Positions 6,825 through 11,484 of a stretch of 11,484 bases of DNA are shown piece by piece. The first letter of the stretch is position 1; each line of letters begins with the position of its first letter. The notes below the pieces were generated by a model. It made no database searches, was not told where the DNA came from, and saw only the letters and a program-made list of their open reading frames with translations. This DNA is from SAR116 cluster bacterium (GTDB taxonomy: Bacteria; Pseudomonadota; Alphaproteobacteria; Puniceispirillales; Puniceispirillaceae). The translations under genes and the position numbers were made by a program. The DNA lies in contig SHBC01000028.1 of the NCBI GenBank assembly GCA_004213025.1, forward strand, positions 1 to 11,484, in the 5' to 3' direction.

Positions 6825-7886
6825 ATGATGACCGACCCGCGACGCTATCTTGTCCGTATGCTTGTCTTTCTGTTGATAGTGGCGGCCATCGCCGCGCTGC
6901 TGCATGCCCCGCTGTGGCGGGCCTTCATGGGCAATCCGGCGCTGAATGGTGTGATTGTCGGCGCACTTGGCCTTGGCATTATCTACGCCTTCAGGCAGAT
7001 CCTGCGGCTGGTGCCGGAACGGCGCTGGCTGACCGGCATCCAGAAGACAGGCAAGCTCGACAACCGCCAGGTCAAGCCGGTGCTGCTGGCGACCGTCAAC
7101 GCCATGCTGGCCGACCAGCGCCAGGAGGCACAGCTCTCCGCGCTGTCACTTCGCTCGGTTCTCGACGGTGTCGCGGCGCGGCTTGATGAAGGCCGCGAAA
7201 TTTCGCGCTACATGATCGGGCTGCTGGTATTTCTCGGCCTTCTCGGCACTTTCTGGGGGCTGTTGCAGACCATCGGCGCGGTAGGGCTTGTCGTCGGCTC
7301 GCTTGATACCGCCGGCACCGATTTCGATGCCATGATGGCGCAGCTGAAAGGCGGCCTCGACGCACCGCTCTCCGGCATGGCGACGGCATTCTCATCGTCA
7401 CTGTTCGGGCTTGCCGGATCACTCATCCTCGGCTTTCTGGATCTGCAGCTTGGCCAGGCGATGGGCCGTTTCTTCAATGAACTTGAAGACTGGCTGTCGG
7501 CCTTCGCCCGCTTCAATGATGGCGGGCCTGCCGGCACCGAAGGGGTGACCCCGCTCGCCAGCGGGATGAGCGAGGAAGCGGCACGGGCGCTGATCCATCT
7601 TGGCAATTCCATCGCCGCCGGCGAGGACAACAGGCAGCGTGTCCTCGACCAGCTGTCGAGCATCAACATGACGCTTGCCGCCTTGAACGAAGCGATGACA
7701 GATGACCGACGTCTTCGCGAGCAGCTGGCGCAGCTGAATGCCGGCATTGCGCATCTGGCGGCTGATCTTCGTGATGACCGGACGCGCTCGGCGGATGCCG
7801 TCAGCGCCGAACTCAGATCATTGTCGAGCGCCATCAACAAAATGGCCGGCACGACGCGCGGCACCCGCCAGACGAAGGGTTCCTGA
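6825..7886 (+). CDS. MotA/TolQ/ExbB-family proton channel protein with cytoplasmic helical tail
   Basis: This 353-residue inner-membrane protein has four hydrophobic helices at about residues 10-28, 40-60, 130-152 and 185-210. The third contains G-L-L-G-T-F-W-G-L, and the fourth region begins P-L-S-G-M-A-T-A-F-S-S-S-L-F-G-L-A-G; both are typical of TolQ/ExbB/MotA channel subunits. The tail (about 225-353) is charged, helical and probably cytoplasmic, with coiled-coil stretches near 240-330. Such proteins form pentameric ion channels around a dimeric partner, here almost certainly the next gene, which starts 2 bases after the stop. The frame is open from a TTG at 6735 and has ATGs at 6780 and 6810. 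The ATG at 6825 is chosen because GGGAG (6812-6816) lies 8 bases before it and the promoter lies upstream. The complex it powers is not known. Confidence 0.85.
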   Translation: MMTDPRRYLVRMLVFLLIVAAIAALLHAPLWRAFMGNPALNGVIVGALGLGIIYAFRQILRLVPERRWLTGIQKTGKLDNRQVKPVLLATVNAMLADQRQEAQLSALSLRSVLDGVAARLDEGREISRYMIGLLVFLGLLGTFWGLLQTIGAVGLVVGSLDTAGTDFDAMMAQLKGGLDAPLSGMATAFSSSLFGLAGSLILGFLDLQLGQAMGRFFNELEDWLSAFARFNDGGPAGTEGVTPLASGMSEEAARALIHLGNSIAAGEDNRQRVLDQLSSINMTLAALNEAMTDDRRLREQLAQLNAGIAHLAADLRDDRTRSADAVSAELRSLSSAINKMAGTTRGTRQTKGS

Positions 7887-7888
7887 CG

Positions 7889-9163
7889 ATGGCGCTGGCG
7901 CGGCTTGGCGGCGCCCGCCGCCCTGACAGCTATACCTGGCCAGGCTTTGTCGACGCGCTGGCGACATTGCTGATGGTCATCATGTTCGTGCTTCTGGTGT
8001 TCGTGTTGATCCAGGTCAACCTTGCCTATCGGGTGGCCGGACAGGACGCCACGATGAGTGACATGCGCGCGCAGATCGCCAGCCTTGGCGAGCTGTTGAA
8101 TCTCGAGCGCAAGGCAAATGACGATCTGGCGGCCGAGCTTGCCCGGATTTCGAGCAACCTTGCCGATGCCACGCGTGAGCGTGACGCGCTGGAGGCCCAG
8201 CTTGCCGATACCAGCACCACCCTTGAACAGCGCGAATCCGAGATTGCGAAACTGATAGCCTTGCAGGCGGACAGCCAGGCAGCCTTGGTCGCGGCGCAGG
8301 CCTCGCTTGCCGATCGCCTCGCCGCGCTGGAAACAGCCGAGGCAGCGCTTGCCGACTCCCGCGAGCGGATCGCGGCGCTGGAAATGACGCTGGAAGAACG
8401 GGTGGCCGCCCTCGAGGCAAGCGTGCTGCAGCGCCAGCAGGCCGAAAGCGAGCTTGCCGACGCCACCTCCCAGAATAATTTGTCACGGGTCAGGATCAGC
8501 GAGCTTGAAGAGGAGAATGCCGCCTCGAAGGCGGAGGTGATCCAGCTGACCAATGCCCTGACCGCGCTACGGCTCCGCATGGATGAGCTGACCGCCCTGC
8601 TTGCCGAGAAGGAAGCTGAGGCCGCGCGGGACAAGATAGCCATCGCCAGCCTTGGCAAGTCGCTGAACAACGCGCTGGCATCGCGTGTGCAGGAACTGCA
8701 GCGCTTCCGTTCGGAATTTTTTGGCAGGCTGCGTGATATCCTTCGCGGGCGCGACGATGTCAGGATTGTCGGTGACCGATTCGTCTTCCAGTCAGAAGTG
8801 CTGTTCGCGCAGGGGCAGGCCAACATCGCCGTCGAGGGCGAGCAGCAGCTGGCCAAACTGGCGGTTGCGCTGACGCAGATTGCCACCGAAATTCCGGATG
8901 ATATCGATTGGGTTCTGCAGGTGGAGGGCCATACCGACGACATTCCTGTACGGGCCGGCCGGTTCGCCGACAACTGGGACCTGTCAACCGAGCGGGCGCT
9001 GTCCGTGGTTCGCTTCCTGGCCGGACAGGGTCTGCCACCAAACCGTCTTGCCGCCGCCGGCTATGGTGAATTTCAGCCGCTTGACAGCGCCGGCACCGAT
9101 GAATCGCGCCGCCGTAACAGGCGCATCGAGATGAAGCTGACGCAACGTATTTCCGGGAACTGA
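7889..9163 (+). CDS. MotB-like membrane protein with long coiled coil and OmpA peptidoglycan-binding domain
   Basis: This 424-residue protein has three parts. A short cytoplasmic N-terminus leads to one membrane helix (about residues 20-42) with D22 in F-V-D-A-L, the position of the proton-carrying aspartate in MotB/TolR/ExbD. A heptad-rich, Ala/Leu/Glu-rich coiled coil fills about 50-275. An OmpA_C-like domain fills about 285-420, with G-H-T-D-D around H348-D351, N-W-D-L-S-T-E-R-A and a closing R-R-R-N-R-R-I-E. The OmpA domain would grip peptidoglycan while the helix sits in the preceding channel. Flagellar MotB lacks a coiled coil this long, and no flagellar genes are near, so this is not an ordinary motor stator. 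The partner gene ends 2 bases upstream, and translation is probably coupled, with AAGGG (7874-7878) as the binding site. Its biological role is unassigned. Confidence 0.88.
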   Translation: MALARLGGARRPDSYTWPGFVDALATLLMVIMFVLLVFVLIQVNLAYRVAGQDATMSDMRAQIASLGELLNLERKANDDLAAELARISSNLADATRERDALEAQLADTSTTLEQRESEIAKLIALQADSQAALVAAQASLADRLAALETAEAALADSRERIAALEMTLEERVAALEASVLQRQQAESELADATSQNNLSRVRISELEEENAASKAEVIQLTNALTALRLRMDELTALLAEKEAEAARDKIAIASLGKSLNNALASRVQELQRFRSEFFGRLRDILRGRDDVRIVGDRFVFQSEVLFAQGQANIAVEGEQQLAKLAVALTQIATEIPDDIDWVLQVEGHTDDIPVRAGRFADNWDLSTERALSVVRFLAGQGLPPNRLAAAGYGEFQPLDSAGTDESRRRNRRIEMKLTQRISGN

Positions 9164-9190
9164 TCCGCATCTGCCGCCTGCGCCCGGCAA

Positions 9191-9244
9191 GCACTCTTCA
9201 CAAGACAGGCACTCTTCACAAGACAGGCACCCTTCACAAGAATG
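9191..9244. repeat. Three tandem copies of an 18-bp repeat
   Basis: GCACTCTTCACAAGACAG occurs at 9191-9208 and 9209-9226 as exact copies. A third copy at 9227-9244 has one internal change and a different 3' end. There are no spacers between copies, so it is not a CRISPR array. It lies just after the OmpA-domain gene; function unknown. Confidence 0.93.
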
Positions 9245-9258
9245 TGACACCACATTCT
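9239..9258. repeat. 8-bp inverted repeat with 4-base loop
   Basis: AGAATGTG (9239-9246) and CACATTCT (9251-9258) are perfect complements around ACAC. The hairpin begins in the last tandem repeat. The following bases (GCCTTTGG) are not a real T-tract, so termination after the OmpA-domain gene is possible but weakly supported. Confidence 0.7.
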
Positions 9259-9284
9259 GCCTTTGGTTAACCGGACCGCGTCTT

Positions 9285-9314
9285 ACCTGAAAGGATGATC
9301 CTTTCAGGTATAAA
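9285..9314 (+). promoter_or_regulatory. Perfect 12+1+12 palindrome overlaid on a candidate promoter
   Basis: ACCTGAAAGGAT (9285-9296) and ATCCTTTCAGGT (9298-9309) are perfect inverted arms around a single G. Within the same bases lies a promoter-like pair: CTGAAA (9287-9292, four of six -35 matches), a 16-base spacer and TATAAA (9309-9314, five of six -10 matches). The palindrome therefore covers the -35 box, the spacer and the first base of the -10 box, the usual place for a repressor operator. It is not followed by a T-run in either direction, so it is not a standard terminator. The palindrome is certain; its operator role is inference. Confidence 0.5.
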
Positions 9315-10275
9315 TGTTGGTGGTGTGCGCCTGGCGCGTGCCGGGGCCATGGCTCTGCTATTCGGATGGCTGAAGACGACACCGGCGCTGGCATGCGGCC
9401 CGAACCAGCCCTGCTCGGCAGATGCCATCGACGCATTCTTCCTGCCACTGATCTCCTCGAGTCTTGGCGATCCTAGCCAGGCAGCGGCGTTCCTGCCACC
9501 ACCGACCACGGCGCCTACCCCGTCCCCACTGCCGCCTTCCGGCGGGGCGGTCATCATCAAACCGCCACCGAGAAGCCCGCCGCCGAGCAGCCCGGCTTCA
9601 GACAGGCCGCCACCACAGCCAGACACTTTCGTTCCGGCGCAGCGCCTGCTGATAAGCCAGACTCTATTCGCCGGCACCTTTCACGCTGGCGGAGAGGTTG
9701 ATATGCACGCCGAGATGCTGCCACCCATCGATGGCGTGCCAGATGCCATGCCGGGACAGGCCACGCTCTCGGGATTTGCCCTCGCGCCAGATAGCACCGA
9801 TCACGAAATGCTAACAATGCAGCAAGTTATCATCTTGCCGACCAGCGGAATCTGGCCATTGGAGATGCTTGTCCAGCCAGTGACCATGCGGGTCACCTGC
9901 GGTGCCTGCGGGCCCGATGGCGGTATTTCACAGTTTGATGGCACAGCCAGATTGGAGATGCCAATCTCACAAGGCGGCAACGGAAAGATCACAAATATGG
10001 ATCTTCATGCACCTGGCGGGTCAACCGCCAATGGCGAGATGCACTTTTCGCTGCGGGCATCCGACGGGTTTGTCACCAAGGATGACAAGGCGCGCCTGCA
10101 GCTTGTCATCGATCAGGAGACACTGAATCTTGCGGCGCGCCTGGTGGCCTGGCAGGGCCAACAACAGGAGATGAACGGCATCTTCATCGCCGCGCCATTT
10201 GATGACACATCCGATCCCGGCGGCATCGCCGGTCAGTTCAGCGGCTGTGTGCCTGCCTGCGGCGTGGAAAACTGA
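9295..10275 (+). CDS. Secreted protein of unknown function with proline-rich linker and paired cysteines
   Basis: I do not recognise this protein. The open frame gives 326 residues from the ATG at 9295. Residues about 11-33 look like a signal peptide: R-L-A-R, then a hydrophobic A-G-A-M-A-L-L-F-G-W-L, then T-P-A-L-A before C34. A proline-rich, probably disordered linker spans about 68-110. The rest (about 115-326) is polar and beta-like. Six cysteines after the signal form three close pairs (C34/C40, C202/C205, C318/C322), as in an exported disulfide-bonded protein. The true start is uncertain: the ATG at 9295 lies within the palindrome and has no spaced ribosome binding site. GTG 9325 keeps the signal n-region, while ATG 9349 loses it. 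The last 43 bases overlap the ABC transporter gene tail to tail. Envelope or extracellular location is inferred. Confidence 0.7.
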   Translation: MILSGINVGGVRLARAGAMALLFGWLKTTPALACGPNQPCSADAIDAFFLPLISSSLGDPSQAAAFLPPPTTAPTPSPLPPSGGAVIIKPPPRSPPPSSPASDRPPPQPDTFVPAQRLLISQTLFAGTFHAGGEVDMHAEMLPPIDGVPDAMPGQATLSGFALAPDSTDHEMLTMQQVIILPTSGIWPLEMLVQPVTMRVTCGACGPDGGISQFDGTARLEMPISQGGNGKITNMDLHAPGGSTANGEMHFSLRASDGFVTKDDKARLQLVIDQETLNLAARLVAWQGQQQEMNGIFIAAPFDDTSDPGGIAGQFSGCVPACGVEN

Positions 10276-11484
10276 AGATCGGCCAGATGGCGGTAAAGTG
10301 GTGATTCGGTGATCAGCTGTTCATGCGTTCCGGTGGCGACGATCTGGCCTCCATCGAGCAGGAAGATCCGGTCGGCACGGATCACCGTGGCAAGGCGATG
10401 CGCGATGACGATCGAGGTGCGGTCCTTCATCAACGCTTCCAGCGCTGCCTGCACCGCCGCTTCTGATCGGGCATCAAGCGCACTTGTCGCCTCGTCGAGA
10501 AGCAGCAGCCCCGGATCACGAAGGATGGCGCGCGCGATAGCGATGCGCTGGCGCTGGCCGCCGGACAGCCTTACGCCCTTTTCACCGACCGGCGTGTCAT
10601 AGCCGTGATCAAGCGCCATGATGAAGTCATGCGCCTCGGCCTGTCTTGCCGCGGCGATGATCTCGTCCTCGCCGGCATCCGGACGCCCAAAGGCGATATT
10701 GTCACGAATGCTTGTCGAGAACAGGGCCGGATCCTGCGGCACCAGACCGATGAAATTCCGGATATCGGCAAGATCGAGATGACGGAGATCCTGCCCGCCA
10801 AGCCGCACCTGCCCGGCCCCCGGGTCATAAAACCGCAACAGCAGATGAAACAGCGTCGATTTGCCAGCGCCACTTGGCCCGACAAGCGCCACCCTTTCAC
10901 CGCGCCTGACAGCAAGGTCGACGCCGCTGACCGCCGGCCGGGTCGCGCCAGCCGGATAGGCAAAATCGACAGCTTCAAATTCGCAGGCAATTTCGTGATC
11001 ACGCGGCAACGGCGCTGGCTCCACGGGCTGTGGCAGGCTTGCCGATGCCTGAAGCGCCTGCGCAATCCGCTCGGCGGCGCCGGCGGCGCGCTGCAGCTCG
11101 CCCGCCAGTTCCGACAGAAACCCGGTCGAGGCGGCGACAAGAAAGGCATAGAAGACAAAGGATGACAGATCGCCGGCACTGATCCGGCCAGCCAGCAGAT
11201 CCTGCCCGCCGATCCACAAGATGGCCGAAATGCCGCTGAAGACCAGAAAGATGATGATGCCGCTCATCCAGCCGCGCAACCTGACCCGCGCCAGCGCCGC
11301 CTCAAGGCTTGAATCGACCGCGACGTCGAATCTCTCTCGCATCAGATCCTGCCGGCCGAAGGCCTGCACGGTGCGAATGGCGGACACCGTTTCCTCGGCC
11401 TGAACGGCGACATCGGCAAGCCTGTCCTGGGCCAGTCGCGAGGCGCGGCGAAGCCGCCGCCCCAGGAAAATCAGCGGCACCACG
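10233..11484 (-). CDS. MsbA-like ABC exporter (fused permease and ATPase), C-terminal part, cut by window edge
   Basis: The visible 416 residues hold the end of an ABC exporter membrane domain (helices near residues 72-92 and 105-125) and a complete nucleotide-binding domain. That domain has Walker A G-P-S-G-A-G-K-S at 202-209, Q-loop Q250 in L-V-P-Q-D-P, signature L-S-G-G-Q at 306-310, Walker B L-L-L-L-D-E at 326-331, D-loop S-A-L-D and switch H362. The segment with R-L-A-D-V-A-V-Q-A-E-E followed by A-I-R-T-V-Q-A-F-G-R is typical of the alphaproteobacterial MsbA-related subfamily (TIGR02204 type). Such half-transporters work as inner-membrane homodimers exporting lipids or other hydrophobic compounds; the substrate here is not evident. 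The N-terminal roughly 180-200 residues lie beyond the right edge. The stop at 10233-10235 lies within the convergent secreted-protein gene. Confidence 0.93.
   Translation of the reverse strand, partial: VVPLIFLGRRLRRASRLAQDRLADVAVQAEETVSAIRTVQAFGRQDLMRERFDVAVDSSLEAALARVRLRGWMSGIIIFLVFSGISAILWIGGQDLLAGRISAGDLSSFVFYAFLVAASTGFLSELAGELQRAAGAAERIAQALQASASLPQPVEPAPLPRDHEIACEFEAVDFAYPAGATRPAVSGVDLAVRRGERVALVGPSGAGKSTLFHLLLRFYDPGAGQVRLGGQDLRHLDLADIRNFIGLVPQDPALFSTSIRDNIAFGRPDAGEDEIIAAARQAEAHDFIMALDHGYDTPVGEKGVRLSGGQRQRIAIARAILRDPGLLLLDEATSALDARSEAAVQAALEALMKDRTSIVIAHRLATVIRADRIFLLDGGQIVATGTHEQLITESPLYRHLADLQFSTPQAGTQPLN

Noticed and set aside
8026..8973. 315-residue minus-strand open frame antisense to the OmpA-domain gene
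   Set aside because: Its Ser/Arg/Ala-rich sequence is the mirror of the GC-rich coiled-coil codons; the sense strand has a clear domain order.
6825..9163. Complete Zorya defence system
   Set aside because: Only ZorA/ZorB-like architecture is present; the flanking genes are suhB and an unknown secreted protein, with no helicase, nuclease or other Zorya effector.
9191..9244. CRISPR array
   Set aside because: The three 18-bp units are directly contiguous without spacers and no cas gene is present.
9073..9255. Minus-strand open frame in which the 18-bp repeats read as C-L-V-K-S-A repeats
   Set aside because: The repeat unit is a multiple of three so any frame looks periodic; the frame runs into the OmpA domain gene antisense and has no start context.
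9295..9396. Lipoprotein signal in the unknown secreted protein (cysteine directly after A-L-A)
   Set aside because: The residues before C34 are P-A-L-A, so leucine is at -2 and not at -3; this fits signal peptidase I cleavage better than a lipobox.

Overview
The window is GC-rich, densely coding bacterial chromosome. The gene content and order (DUF4164-like gene and zapA, a 6S-like RNA, the 5-formyltetrahydrofolate cyclo-ligase gene and a ymdB-type gene, divergent from tkt-gap) point to an alphaproteobacterium. The order within that class cannot be fixed from this sequence alone. There is no transposase, integrase, phage gene, tRNA or CRISPR array, so this is mainly core genome, with one less conserved spot at about 9.16-10.28 kb.

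Layout. (1) Positions 1-1844, minus strand, are read right to left: a small coiled-coil gene, zapA (4-base overlap), a spacer that folds like 6S RNA, the 5-formyl-THF cyclo-ligase gene, and a YmdB-type metallophosphoesterase cut by the left edge. (2) Positions 1845-2198 form a 354-base divergent control region. (3) Positions 2199-6734, plus strand: transketolase, glyceraldehyde-3-phosphate dehydrogenase, elongation factor P and a SuhB-type inositol monophosphatase. No phosphoglycerate kinase gene follows gap, although the two are often neighbours. (4) Positions 6763-9163, plus strand: a TTGACA-type promoter drives a two-gene unit made of a MotA/TolQ/ExbB-like proton channel and a MotB/OmpA-like partner with a very long periplasmic coiled coil. 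(5) Positions 9164-9294: a short intergenic segment with three 18-bp tandem repeats, an 8-bp inverted repeat and a perfect 12+1+12 palindrome placed across a candidate promoter. (6) Positions 9295-10275: an unrecognised secreted protein with a proline-rich linker and paired cysteines. (7) Positions 10233-11484, minus strand: the C-terminal part of an MsbA-like ABC exporter, whose 3' end overlaps the secreted-protein gene tail to tail.

How the genes work together. The left block joins division (ZapA), one-carbon metabolism (cyclo-ligase) and a probable regulatory RNA. The tkt-gap pair covers the non-oxidative pentose phosphate pathway and the lower glycolytic/gluconeogenic step. The GAPDH has lost all three classical NAD-selective residues and may use NADP. 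EF-P serves translation of polyproline stretches, and the proline-rich secreted protein encoded 3.4 kb downstream is a plausible client. The channel/OmpA pair looks like an envelope-anchored, ion-driven stator-like complex of unassigned role and is the best candidate for a poorly described system here.
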